A DNA stretch of 64,000 bases from Streptomyces griseoruber (GTDB lineage: Bacteria; Actinomycetota; Actinomycetes; Streptomycetales; Streptomycetaceae), in contig NZ_KQ948777.1 in the NCBI RefSeq assembly GCF_001514205.1, positions 114,895 through 178,894 of the forward strand, given 5' to 3'. Under the pieces are notes generated by a model. It ran no database searches, was not told the origin of the DNA, and saw only the letters and a list, made by a program, of their open reading frames with translations. Position numbers and translations under genes: made by a program. Below, in pieces: positions 8,925 to 17,232 of this stretch (position 1 is its first letter; every line of letters begins with the position of its first letter).

Positions 8925-9775
8925 GCCGCCCGCTCCTCGTCCTCGATGTCGCGCCCCGCGTACAGTGCGGCCGCCATGCGCATGCCCTCCGACCAGGCCA
9001 CCGGCCCCACCTGACCGAGCTTCAGCACCCGGCCCGCGGGATCGGTGAACGTCAGGGGGCCGGTCTCGGACTCCTCGTAGCTCTCGTAGTCGCCCACCCA
9101 CACCCGCGCCTCGACGGTGCGCCCGTCCTCCAGGACGGAGTGGACGGCGTTGCCGCCGCGCACCCGGTAGCCGAGCTGGGTCACCCGGCCGTGCAGGAAC
9201 CGCTGCTCCTTGAACGCGCCGCCCGCGTACTCCTCGACCGAGGTGCCCTGGGCGTCCAGCGTCGCCGGCCGGTGCCACACCTCGCGGAAGAGCTGCTGGG
9301 CGCGCTGCTCCACACCGAGCTCCACGGCGAACTCCCGGAGGTCCTCCAGATCGTCGAGGAGGACCGGGTGCGGCAGCCTGACCAGGTCGGGGGTGATGCG
9401 CACGGTGTCGCCGTCGAGGTCGACCAGTCCGAGGCCGCGCTCGGGGTCGGCGTCCCGCAGGAACCCGGCCACCTCCCCGTCGGCACCGGTGACCACCAGG
9501 TCACGCAGCGCGGCCCGCCAGGCGGGGTCGGGCCACACCCGGGCGACGACCGCGAACGGCACCGGCAGCGAGCGCACCATCCACCGCTCCACATCGGTCA
9601 GACACTGCCGCTCGTGCCGCTCCAGCCACTCGACGAGCTGGCGCAGTCCCACCACCGCCGGATCGTCGGCGATCTTGGGCGGTACGGTCTTCAGCAACCG
9701 CCCCGCCGCGTTGCGGCACACCACCTTGCCGTCGTCGAGGGCGACCTCGTAGTCGCCGGCCGACACCCACCCCAT
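8921..9775 (-). CDS. DUF4132-like protein
   Basis: A 284-residue soluble protein, first gene of the MoxR operon. The segment FREVWHRP followed about 25 residues later by GAFKEQRFLHGRVTQLGYR resembles the C-terminal DUF4132 module found in WGR-DUF4132 proteins such as E. coli YehI, though the WGR domain is missing here. The N-terminus (MGWVSAGDYEVALDDGKVVCRN) starts with a small beta-rich region. The start at 9775 is preferred over an upstream ATG at 9796 because GGGAGG lies 5 bases before it. The stop overlaps the next gene's ATG (ATGA). The molecular role of DUF4132 is unknown. The family call is moderate, resting on motif resemblance plus gene order. Confidence 0.7.
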   Translation of the reverse strand: MGWVSAGDYEVALDDGKVVCRNAAGRLLKTVPPKIADDPAVVGLRQLVEWLERHERQCLTDVERWMVRSLPVPFAVVARVWPDPAWRAALRDLVVTGADGEVAGFLRDADPERGLGLVDLDGDTVRITPDLVRLPHPVLLDDLEDLREFAVELGVEQRAQQLFREVWHRPATLDAQGTSVEEYAGGAFKEQRFLHGRVTQLGYRVRGGNAVHSVLEDGRTVEARVWVGDYESYEESETGPLTFTDPAGRVLKLGQVGPVAWSEGMRMAAALYAGRDIEDEERAA

Positions 9776-9999
9776 ACGTGCCTCCCGCACCCGCATCGAT
9801 CAAGTGACGGGAACTGTAGAACAAGCCACTGACAACGGGTCCTGACAGACACCGATCTGACGGCGGAACAGGTATTGACCTGCAAGGATTCCTGTCATGG
9901 CCCCGCCCGGAGGGGGGGTCCGCGGGCTCGGCGCGCAGGCGAAAAAACGACAGGACCCCCGTCGGTGTCGACGGGGGTCCTGGTGTCCTCGGGCCTGGA
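9776..9999. promoter_or_regulatory. Intergenic region upstream of the MoxR operon
   Basis: It contains the presumed minus-strand promoter of the MoxR cluster and the terminator of the cold-shock gene. A short inverted repeat CAGGT-ATTG-ACCTG at 9869-9882 could be an operator. I found no convincing -35/-10 pair. Confidence 0.4.
9942..9982 (-). terminator. Intrinsic terminator of the cold-shock-domain gene
   Basis: A perfect 13-bp stem (9951-9963 with 9970-9982) closes a 6-base loop. On the minus strand it is followed by a six-T run (A at 9942-9947 on the plus strand). It lies 17 bases after the stop of the cold-shock-domain gene, so it is a textbook Rho-independent terminator. Confidence 0.9.
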
Positions 10000-10389
10000 T
10001 CAGCCCTCGACCCAGCCGTGGTTCTTGGCGAACTGCGCGAGCCCGCTCCGCACCTGCACGATCTGCTCCCCGGTGAGCGAGGGCGCCGCGCTCAGCAGGG
10101 CCTCGGTGACGTCCCGGACGAACTCCTCGGTGCTGAGCACATCGCACAGCACGTCGTCGTCGGCCGCGAGCGGCTTGCCGTCCGCGCCCCGCGCGAGCCG
10201 GACCCCGGACGCCTTCGGTCCGCGCTCACCGTCCTCGATCTCGAACTCGACGACGATGCCCCGCCGCACCTGCGACTCGGGCATCAGCATGTCGTTGACG
10301 TGCAGGAAGACATCCTCCCCGCCGTCGTCGGGCGCGATGAACCCGTAGCCCCGCTGGCTGTCGAAGCGCACCACACGACCAGCAACCAT
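10000..10389 (-). CDS. Cold-shock-domain protein with C-terminal extension
   Basis: A 129-residue protein starting MVAGRVVRFDSQRGYGFIAP. The N-terminal half is a cold-shock OB fold with RNP1-like GYGFIA (about 15-20) and RNP2-like VFLHV (about 28-32), which bind single-stranded RNA or DNA. The C-terminal half, ending near FAKNHGWVEG, is an extra helical domain absent from the 67-residue CspA proteins. A longer open frame upstream to 10512 has no typical N-terminus, so I used the ATG at 10389 with a weak G-rich ribosome site (GGGGGTTGG). It is probably a nucleic-acid chaperone; specific targets are unknown. Confidence 0.88.
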   Translation of the reverse strand: MVAGRVVRFDSQRGYGFIAPDDGGEDVFLHVNDMLMPESQVRRGIVVEFEIEDGERGPKASGVRLARGADGKPLAADDDVLCDVLSTEEFVRDVTEALLSAAPSLTGEQIVQVRSGLAQFAKNHGWVEG

Positions 10390-10522
10390 CCCAACCCCCA
10401 GCAACCTCGAAACACCCACTTCGGTGAACCTGCCCAGATCGTAGTCAAACCGACCGCTTCCAGGCGACTCCCGGGGTTCATCGCGCGCGGCGCACCTCGC
10501 TGAGCTGCGCAAACGACTCGGG

Positions 10523-10912
10523 TCAGTCCTCGGCGGCGCGCTCGGCCTCGCGCTTCCGGAGGCGGGCCGCCTCCTTGCGGACCTCGGCCTGGGTGCCGCG
10601 CTCCTTCTCCAGCCACTCCGGCTTGGCGTCCTTGAGCGCGTCGATCTGCTCGGTGGTGAGCGCCTCCGTCACCCCGCCCCGGGCCAGGCCCGCGATGGAC
10701 ACGCCCAGCCTGGCCGCGACCACCGGACGGGGGTGCGGGCCGTTCTCGCGCAGCGTCCGCAGCCATTGCGGCGGGTTCGCCTGGAGCTCGTTCAGCTCGG
10801 CGCGCGAGACGACGCCCTCCTGGAACTCGGCGGGCGTGGCGGGGAGGTACACACCCAGCTTCTTCGCCGCGGTGGCGGGCTTCATCGTCTGGGTGGTCTG
10901 CTGCGACTTCAT
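10523..10912 (-). CDS. DUF5997 family protein
   Basis: A 129-residue protein starting MKSQQTTQTMKPATAAKKLG. I recognise the block KLGVYLPATPAEFQEGVVSRAELNELQANPPQWL as DUF5997, a small actinobacterial family. The C-terminus is strongly basic and helical (EVRKEAARLRKREAERAAED). It is divergent from a LysR effector-domain gene, an arrangement I have seen repeatedly in Streptomyces, so the two may be functionally linked. The function is unknown. The ATG at 10912 is the family start; a longer open frame upstream overlaps the divergent gene and is rejected. Confidence 0.85.
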   Translation of the reverse strand: MKSQQTTQTMKPATAAKKLGVYLPATPAEFQEGVVSRAELNELQANPPQWLRTLRENGPHPRPVVAARLGVSIAGLARGGVTEALTTEQIDALKDAKPEWLEKERGTQAEVRKEAARLRKREAERAAED

Positions 10913-10970
10913 ACGGTCCAGGGTATCGGCCGCCGCGGAGACCTCCGACCACAGCCGGTAACCTGGCGGG

Positions 10971-11762
10971 ATGACCGACCAGGCGGATTCCCCTTCGTTC
11001 CGGCTCGCGTACGTTCCCGGAGTGACGCCCGCCAAATGGGTGCGGATCTGGGAGGAGCGCCTGCCCGACACCCCCCTCACCCTGCTCCAGGTCTCCCCGG
11101 CCGAGGCCTGCGACGTCCTGCGCGACGGTGCCGCCGACGCGGCCTTCGTCCGGCTGCCCGTCGACCGTACGGTGTTCAGCGCGATCCCCCTCTACACCGA
11201 GACGACGGTCGTCGTGGTCCCCAAGGACCATGTGATCACCGCCGCCGAGGAGATCACCCTGGACGATCTCGCCGACGAGGTGGTGATCCACCCCCTCGAC
11301 GACGTCCTCGGCTGGTCCGAGCTGCCCGGCGAGCCCGCCTTCGAGCGCCCGCGGACCACGGAGGACGCGATCGAGCTCGTCGCGGCGAACATCGGCGTCC
11401 TGATCGTGCCCCAGTCCCTGGCCCGCCTCCACCACCGCCGCGACCTCACCTACCGCACGCTGGCGGACGCCCCGCAGTCGGCGGTCGCCCTGTCCTGGCC
11501 CGAGGAGGCGACCACCGACCTGGTCGAGGACCTCATCGGCATCGTCCGGGGCCGCACGGTCAACAGCACCCGGGGACGGGCCCCGCAGACCCCGGCGAAG
11601 CAGCGCGAGCCCCGCAAGGCGCAGTCGGGGGGCGCGTCGCGCAAGAACGCCGGAAGCGGCGGCGGTGCCCGCGGCCGCAGCGGTGGCACGAAGGGCGGCG
11701 CCGGAACGAAGGGCGGCGGCCGGCGCGGAACCGGTGGCGGAAAGCCCCGCCGCCGGTCGTAG
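10971..11762 (+). CDS. LysR-type substrate-binding-domain protein lacking an HTH
   Basis: 263 residues. The body (about 10-190) is the periplasmic-binding-like effector domain of LysR regulators, with the typical stretch TEDAIELVAANIGVLIVPQSLARL. The N-terminal winged HTH of LysR proteins is absent: the protein begins directly with the effector fold (FRLAYVPGVTP). The last 70 residues are a low-complexity, highly basic Gly/Arg/Lys tail ending RRGTGGGKPRRRS, which could bind nucleic acid without sequence specificity. It is divergent from DUF5997 with a 58-base shared promoter region. The role is unknown; a ligand-sensing accessory protein is one possibility. Confidence 0.88.
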   Translation: MTDQADSPSFRLAYVPGVTPAKWVRIWEERLPDTPLTLLQVSPAEACDVLRDGAADAAFVRLPVDRTVFSAIPLYTETTVVVVPKDHVITAAEEITLDDLADEVVIHPLDDVLGWSELPGEPAFERPRTTEDAIELVAANIGVLIVPQSLARLHHRRDLTYRTLADAPQSAVALSWPEEATTDLVEDLIGIVRGRTVNSTRGRAPQTPAKQREPRKAQSGGASRKNAGSGGGARGRSGGTKGGAGTKGGGRRGTGGGKPRRRS

Positions 11763-11789
11763 CCGCAGCCGCAGCCGCCGCCCGTCGGC

Positions 11790-14594
11790 TCAGGCCACGT
11801 AACTCGCCGCGTCGGCGGTGCTCACCACCTTCACCCCGTCCGCCGACGCCAGCAGCCCGGCGGCCACCCACGCGTCCACCACCGTCCGCACCCGGGCGAC
11901 GAGGGCCGCCTTGGAGGCGAACGGCGCCGCCGCCCACACCTCGTCGAGCAGGGTGGTGCCGTCCGGCTTCGCGGGGTTGGCGACCCCGGAGTCGACGGTC
12001 CCGAAGACGGCCTTCGGTTCCGAGCGCCGGAAGTAGGCGTGCGTCGGGTCCTCCGTCCCCTCGGAGAACGGGGCGAACTCGGTGCCGTTCAGCGTGTAGT
12101 GGAGGGACTTGCCGCTCACCGGGGTCAGCGTGGGCAGCAGATCGCCGGAGAGGGCCGCGTTGGCGTACAGCCCGAACGGCAGGTAGCTGGTCGAGGAGTT
12201 GCGGGCGACCAGGTTGACCGGACCGTAGAACAGGGTCTGCAACGACGGGTCGTCCAGGGCCTTCTCGACGCGCAGCCGGAACGGCACGGTCACCCGCACC
12301 ACGTCACCGGACTTCCAGGCGCGGGACACGGTGAAGTAGCTCCCGGCGACCGGAGTCCCGCTCACCGCACCGCCGTTGACCGTCACCTGGAAGCCGGCGG
12401 TCGCCCAGGACGGCACCCGCAGCCTGAGCCCGAAGGACGCGCCGCTCCCGCCGAAGGTGAGCGTCGTGCCCTGTTCCGCCGGGTAGCTGGTGGTCTGGGT
12501 GACCGTGACGCCCTTCTCGGTCCAGGTCAGCGTGGACGGGCTGTAGAGGTTGACGTAGAGCGCGCTGCCGTCGGCGGCCTTGAAGTACACCGAGTCCTGG
12601 TACTTGGTGGCGCTCTCCATGCCGGTGCCCTCGCAGCAGGTGGTGCCCTGCTTGGGCGTGTAGTCGCGCACATGGCCGGGGGTGAGCCCGATGAAGTACG
12701 TGACGAGCGGCTTCTCCGCGTCGGCGGTGTCCTGCTTGGAGCCGAGGACCTGGTTGAACAGGGTCCGCTCGTAGTAGTCCATGTAGGCCGGGGTCTGCTC
12801 GTGGAAGAACAGGGTCCGGCTCAGCTTCAGCAGGTTGTACGCGCAGCAGGTCTCCGCGTTCGTGGCGCTGATCGTGCCCGCGATGCTGTCCCGCGCCTTC
12901 CAGAACTCCCCGGTGCTGGTGCCGCCGATGCCGTACATGCGGTGCGGTACGACCATGCCCCAGAAGTTCTTCGCGGCGGTCAGGTAGCGCGTCTCGCCCG
13001 TCGCGTCGTACAGCCTGAGCAGCCCGGTGAAGATCGGGATGTGCTGGTTGGCGTGCAGTCCGTCGAGGGTGTCGGTGTTCGCGGCGCACGCGTCGATCAG
13101 TGAGTCGAGGTCGAACAGCTTGGCCAGCGCGAGGTGTTCGGCCTTCCCGGTGAACGCGTGCAGATCGACGATCGCCTCGACGATTCCGCCGAACTCCCCG
13201 CTGGAGAACAGTCCCCACATCCGCTGGAGCGTCGCCTCGGAGAGCACCGACAGCCGGGAGTGCATCCAGTCGCCCATGCCGGACGCGAGGTCGAGGGCGC
13301 GGGCGTCGTCGGTGGCGGTGTAGGCGTCCAGCAGGCCGCGCAGGATCTTGTGCGCGGTGTAGTACGGCGCCCAGACCTTGGTGTAGTCGCTGCCGGTCAT
13401 CGACTCCAGAAGGATGAACTGGGTCTCCGGGTACGCCGCGAGGAACCCGGGGTGGCTCGGCCCGCCCCAGGTGCGCTTCAGGGTGGCGGTCAGGCCCCGG
13501 CCCGAGGCGTCCGGGAAGGTGCCGCCGGTGGTGGCCTGGAAGTAGTACGACGCGAGATTGCCGAGTCCGGGCGAGGAGAGCTTGGCCTCGGTGCTCTGCA
13601 GCGAGGTGATCTCGGCCTGGGTGAGCACCCGCGACCACACGTTGAACTCGTCGTAGCAGCCGGCGTACAGGGGGTCGCCGGAGTAGTTCGAGCGGCCCAG
13701 CCAGTTGTTGGTGAGCGTGCCGAGCGTCGCCGGGGTGAGGGTCATCGCGGTGTTCGTGGCGACGGCCGTGCCGTTGACGTACAGGGTGCCGGTGGTGCCC
13801 GAGAGGGTCACCGCGAGGTGGCTCCACTGGTTCAGCGGCAGCGCGGCCGTGCCGTTGAGGCCCTGCTCGCCGCCCGCACCGCCGGTCGTGATGGCGAACC
13901 GGGGCACACCGCTCGCGTTGCGGCTCGCCAGGTACATGTACCGGGTGGTGTTGTTGCCGAAGTCGAAGACCCGCTGCCAGTTGGCGTCATGGGTGGGCCT
14001 GACCCACACCGACAGGGTGATCGCGGAGGCGCCGTTCAGCACACCGGCGGGCAGGTCGACGTACTGGTGGGAGCCGCGCACCAGCTCCAGCGCACCGCCC
14101 CACTTCCCGGTGACGGCGAGCATCTTCGGGTCCGTGCGCAGGGCGGTGCGGACGTCGGTCAGCGCGCCGACCACGGTCGCGATCCTGTCGGCGAACGTCT
14201 GCTCGCCGGTGCTCGCGTACGCCTGCGCCAGCATGGTCAGGAAGTGCCCGGTGTAGTGCCCGCGCAGATTGCCGTTGGCCTCGCCGTCGAGCCCCTCCCA
14301 GCCGCCCGGCGCGACCGCGCCCAGCGTGGAGAGCCCGGCGTTGGCCCGGAAGACCTGGAGCAGCCGGTTGACGTCGTAGCCGCGGGCGTGATCGAGCATC
14401 AGCTTCCGCTTGGTGGCGAAGATCCCGGTGCCGAGGGCCACGTCCTTGAGCGCGAAGGGCTGAAGCGCCCAGGAGGCCGGCGGCGGAAGCGTGGCCGCCG
14501 AGGCCGCGGGGGCCACCGCCGCGCCGGCGCCGGGGACGGCGGCGGCGAGGATCGCGCTCCGGAGGAGGGTCCGTCTGCTGAGGGGACGTGCCAT
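11790..14594 (-). CDS. Secreted GH127 beta-L-arabinofuranosidase-like enzyme with LamG-like insertion
   Basis: 934 residues with a Tat-type signal peptide (SRRTLLRSAILAAA and an Ala-rich h-region, cleavage near ASAA). It matches GH127-type alpha/alpha-barrel enzymes: the metal and nucleophile cysteines appear as AETCCAYN (about residue 580) and TTCCEGTG (about 653), corresponding to the Glu plus three-Cys zinc site of the family. A concanavalin/LamG-like domain of about 170 residues (roughly 165-340, with SAITLSVWVRPTHDANW and QWSHLAVTLSGTTGTLYVNG) interrupts the N-terminal part and likely binds carbohydrate. The expected role is extracellular release of L-arabinofuranose from plant arabinan or glycoproteins. 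ATG 14594 has GAGGAGC 6 bases upstream. It stands alone, followed by a convergent gene. Confidence 0.9.
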   Translation of the reverse strand: MARPLSRRTLLRSAILAAAVPGAGAAVAPAASAATLPPPASWALQPFALKDVALGTGIFATKRKLMLDHARGYDVNRLLQVFRANAGLSTLGAVAPGGWEGLDGEANGNLRGHYTGHFLTMLAQAYASTGEQTFADRIATVVGALTDVRTALRTDPKMLAVTGKWGGALELVRGSHQYVDLPAGVLNGASAITLSVWVRPTHDANWQRVFDFGNNTTRYMYLASRNASGVPRFAITTGGAGGEQGLNGTAALPLNQWSHLAVTLSGTTGTLYVNGTAVATNTAMTLTPATLGTLTNNWLGRSNYSGDPLYAGCYDEFNVWSRVLTQAEITSLQSTEAKLSSPGLGNLASYYFQATTGGTFPDASGRGLTATLKRTWGGPSHPGFLAAYPETQFILLESMTGSDYTKVWAPYYTAHKILRGLLDAYTATDDARALDLASGMGDWMHSRLSVLSEATLQRMWGLFSSGEFGGIVEAIVDLHAFTGKAEHLALAKLFDLDSLIDACAANTDTLDGLHANQHIPIFTGLLRLYDATGETRYLTAAKNFWGMVVPHRMYGIGGTSTGEFWKARDSIAGTISATNAETCCAYNLLKLSRTLFFHEQTPAYMDYYERTLFNQVLGSKQDTADAEKPLVTYFIGLTPGHVRDYTPKQGTTCCEGTGMESATKYQDSVYFKAADGSALYVNLYSPSTLTWTEKGVTVTQTTSYPAEQGTTLTFGGSGASFGLRLRVPSWATAGFQVTVNGGAVSGTPVAGSYFTVSRAWKSGDVVRVTVPFRLRVEKALDDPSLQTLFYGPVNLVARNSSTSYLPFGLYANAALSGDLLPTLTPVSGKSLHYTLNGTEFAPFSEGTEDPTHAYFRRSEPKAVFGTVDSGVANPAKPDGTTLLDEVWAAAPFASKAALVARVRTVVDAWVAAGLLASADGVKVVSTADAASYVA

Positions 14595-14649
14595 GTACTG
14601 CTCCTCTGATCCACAAGGGGGGTGTGCGCACAAGGGGGCGTCATTATGT

Positions 14650-14665
14650 GTTCGTGATTACGAAC
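14650..14665. promoter_or_regulatory. Operator-like inverted repeat upstream of GH127
   Basis: GTTCGT-GATT-ACGAAC is a perfect inverted repeat with 6-base arms, 56 bases upstream of the GH127 start. Its symmetry and place suit a sugar-responsive repressor (LacI or GntR class). The regulator is not identified. Confidence 0.5.
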
Positions 14666-14745
14666 GGTGTGCGGATGGTCGACCAGACGTTAGAAGGGGG
14701 ACGGGAGGGCGTCAACGGGACCGACACGATGGAAAGTTGAGGGAG

Positions 14746-15222
14746 TTACTTCCGGGCCGCGCGGCCGATCGACTCCACCAGTGGCAGCAGACGGTGCGGT
14801 ACGCGTTCGCGCAGGGCGACCTCGGTCCGGGTGCGGACCACTCCGGGGAGGCTGATCAGTTTCTGGATCACGTCCTCCAGATGGGCGTTGTCCCGCGCCA
14901 CCACCCGGGTGAGCAGATCCCCGCCACCGGTGATCGAGAAGGCCTCGACGATCTCCGGTAGGGCGGCCAGCGCGTCGCCCACGTCGTCGAGATGGCCCTG
15001 GGTGACCTCGATGTGTACGAACGCGAGCACCGGATGACCGAGCGCGGCCGGGGAGAGCGAGGGACCGGTGCCGGTGATCACCCCGTCCCGCTCCAGCCGG
15101 TCCAGCCGGGCCTGGAGGGTGCCGCGGGCGACGCCGAGGATCCGGGCGTACTCCCGCACGCTGGTGCGCGGCTGTTCGAGCAGCAGCCGCAGGATGCGGG
15201 TGTCCAGCTCGTCGACGGCCAT
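14746..15222 (-). CDS. Lrp/AsnC family transcriptional regulator
   Basis: 158 residues: an N-terminal winged HTH (LDTRILRLLLEQPRTSVREYARILGVARGTLQARLDRLERDGVI in shortened form, residues about 4-50) followed by an RAM/AsnC ligand-binding domain (FVHIEVTQG, GGGDLLTRVVARDNAHLEDVI). The family senses amino acids or small effectors and assembles as dimers or octamers. The ATG at 15222 has AGGAGG 9 bases upstream. It reads towards the GH127 gene on the same strand but with a 151-base gap carrying its own operator-like repeat, so a shared transcript is doubtful. Confidence 0.93.
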   Translation of the reverse strand: MAVDELDTRILRLLLEQPRTSVREYARILGVARGTLQARLDRLERDGVITGTGPSLSPAALGHPVLAFVHIEVTQGHLDDVGDALAALPEIVEAFSITGGGDLLTRVVARDNAHLEDVIQKLISLPGVVRTRTEVALRERVPHRLLPLVESIGRAARK

Positions 15223-15286
15223 GGCGCGCGGCCTCCTCGTACGGGACTGATCTTCGCCGACTGTACCAACGGCCCGGTCGGACGGC

Positions 15287-16408
15287 TCACGAGCCCGCCG
15301 CCGGCCCGTGCGCGAGGGCCGGGTGGGCCACGGTGAGCGAGCCGTCGGGGGTCTCGGTGACCCGGACGCCCGGGCTGATCCGGTCCAGGGTCGCCCGCAG
15401 CCAGGCCCGGTCCGCCGCGGGCGCCGGCTCCAGGCGCAGCCGGCGGGCCCGCAGGGGCACCATCCGCAGCCCCGCCAGCCGGCCCGTGTCCGCGGCGAGC
15501 CGGACGAGGAAGGCGATCCGCAGGTCGTCGCGGTACTCAGGGTGGCCGGAGATGCCCTCGTAGTCGTCGATGAAGTCGCCGCAGCCGTGCAGCACGAGGT
15601 GGCCGCGGTAGACCTCGACGGGGCGCGGATGGTGGGAGGAGTGCCCGTGGACCAGGTCGACACCGCCGTCGACCAGGGCGCGAGCGAACCGGGTCTGGTC
15701 GCGGGGCACGCGGTATCCCCAGTTGGAGCCCCAGTGCACCGACACGACCACGAGGTCCCCCGGGCGCCGGGTCCGGCGCACCTGCCGGGCCACCGCGGCG
15801 GCCGTGGCGGCCGACAGTTCGGGCAGGTAGGCGACCCCGGCCACGGTCGGGCTCGCCGCCCAGTCGGCCGGGATCCCGCCGGAGCGCGCCCCCAGCGCGA
15901 ACACCAGCACCCGGCCGCCGCCCGGCACGGGCACCACGGCGGGCGCGCAGGCCTCGTCGGGCCCCTGACCCGCCCCCGCCGTCCGCAGCCCCGCACCGGC
16001 CAGTGAACCGAGCGTCTCCGCCAGACCCGGCCGGCCGAAGTCCAGCACATGGTTGTTGGCCAGGACGCAGACATCGGGCCGGGCCACCGTCAGCGCCGGC
16101 AGGTTGGCCGGATGCATCCGGTAGTGGACCGCCTTGCCGGGTGCGAACGCGTCACAGCGCGTGACGGACGTCTCCAGGTTCACCACCCGTACGTCCGGGC
16201 CGCTCTCCTCCAGCACCCGCAGCGCCTCGCCCCACGGCCACGAGGGACCCACGGGCGCCGGGACCGGTCCGTGCGCCGTCTCCGCCAGCCGCACGTACTC
16301 CCGCGCGTCCGTGACCCAGTCCTCCCGCAGCCGAGGACTGCCCGGATGCGCGAGGACCTGGTCGACGCCGCGCCCGAGCATCACATCGCCACACAGGAAC
16401 AGCGTCAC
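15287..16408 (-). CDS. CapA-like (poly-gamma-glutamate synthesis type) metallophosphatase-fold protein
   Basis: About 373 residues. Typical CapA-family signatures are CGDVMLGRGVDQ at the N-terminus, VVNLETSVT, a metal-binding-type ANNHVLDFG, and VHWGSNWG and HGHSSHHP further on. CapA-type proteins have a calcineurin-like fold and occur in capsule/poly-gamma-glutamate systems, but in Streptomyces most are single genes of unknown substrate. No signal peptide is visible. The start is uncertain: GTG codons at 16408 and 16423 and an ATG at 16456 are all in frame with weak ribosome sites; I chose 16408 because the protein then starts MTLFLCGDVM. Confidence 0.85.
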   Translation of the reverse strand: MTLFLCGDVMLGRGVDQVLAHPGSPRLREDWVTDAREYVRLAETAHGPVPAPVGPSWPWGEALRVLEESGPDVRVVNLETSVTRCDAFAPGKAVHYRMHPANLPALTVARPDVCVLANNHVLDFGRPGLAETLGSLAGAGLRTAGAGQGPDEACAPAVVPVPGGGRVLVFALGARSGGIPADWAASPTVAGVAYLPELSAATAAAVARQVRRTRRPGDLVVVSVHWGSNWGYRVPRDQTRFARALVDGGVDLVHGHSSHHPRPVEVYRGHLVLHGCGDFIDDYEGISGHPEYRDDLRIAFLVRLAADTGRLAGLRMVPLRARRLRLEPAPAADRAWLRATLDRISPGVRVTETPDGSLTVAHPALAHGPAAGS

Positions 16409-16527
16409 GACGCCGCCGCCCACGCCCCCACGGTAACCCCGCTTGACCGGTGCCATTCTGGATACACGGAACCCGTGTCGGCGCCGGGGGAGGCACGCGC
16501 GGCGCCGCCGCCGTCCCGAGGAAGAAG

Positions 16528-17232
16528 ATGACGGTGATGATCTCCCAGCCGGTCCGGGTGCCCGTCGACGGTGCGGCGCTCACCGGTGACCTCCTCGTAC
16601 CGGCGCACGCCCGGGCCGTGGTGCTGTTCGCCCACGGCAGCGGCAGCTCCCGGCACAGCCCGCGCAACCGTGCGGTCGCCGCCGAACTGCGCACCGCAGG
16701 CCTCGGCACCCTGCTGATCGACCTGCTCACCGAGCCCGAGGAACGCGCGGACGCCTCGACGGGCGTGCACCGCTTCGACATACCGCTGCTGGGCCGGCGC
16801 GTGGTCGCCGTCGTCGACTGGCTGGCCGCACAGCACGACACCGAGGCGCTTCCCGTGGTCCTCTTCGGCGCCAGCACCGGCGCGGCGGCGGCGCTGACGG
16901 CCGCGGCCGAGCGGCCCGGCCGGGTGCTGACCGTGGTCTCCCGCGGCGGGCGGCCCGACCTGGCCGAGGCCGCCCTGGACGCCGTACGGGCGCCGGTGCT
17001 GCTGATCGTGGGCGGCCGGGACCCGGAGGTGCTGCGCCTGAACGAGCGGGCGGCCCGGCTGCTGCGCGGGCCGTGCACCCTCCACGTCGTACCGGGCGCC
17101 ACCCACCTGTTCGAGGAGCCCGGTGCGCTGGAGCAGGTCGCCGGGGCGGCGAAGCGGTGGTGCGCCGACCGGCTGCGGCCTGCGGCGGGGGACCGACCGG
17201 AGGGAAGGGGCGGTCGCCATGCGGTTCCCTGA
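16528..17232 (+). CDS. Alpha/beta hydrolase (dienelactone-hydrolase-like)
   Basis: 234 residues, alpha/beta hydrolase fold: oxyanion-type FAHGSGSSRHS near the N-terminus, nucleophile elbow GASTG with Ser116, acid in VGGRDPEV and His in GATHLFEE. No signal peptide. The ATG at 16528 follows GAGGAAG. The last 14 bases overlap the start of the phosphoribosyltransferase gene, so the two form an operon. In Streptomyces this pair often occurs together; the substrate is unknown. Confidence 0.9.
   Translation: MTVMISQPVRVPVDGAALTGDLLVPAHARAVVLFAHGSGSSRHSPRNRAVAAELRTAGLGTLLIDLLTEPEERADASTGVHRFDIPLLGRRVVAVVDWLAAQHDTEALPVVLFGASTGAAAALTAAAERPGRVLTVVSRGGRPDLAEAALDAVRAPVLLIVGGRDPEVLRLNERAARLLRGPCTLHVVPGATHLFEEPGALEQVAGAAKRWCADRLRPAAGDRPEGRGGRHAVP

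Noticed and set aside
4038..9014. Very long open frame (1658 codons) on the plus strand opposite the 1671-residue gene
   Set aside because: It is the antisense shadow of a GC-rich gene: no ribosome site, low-complexity Arg/Gly/Pro/His composition, and third-position bias belongs to the minus-strand gene.
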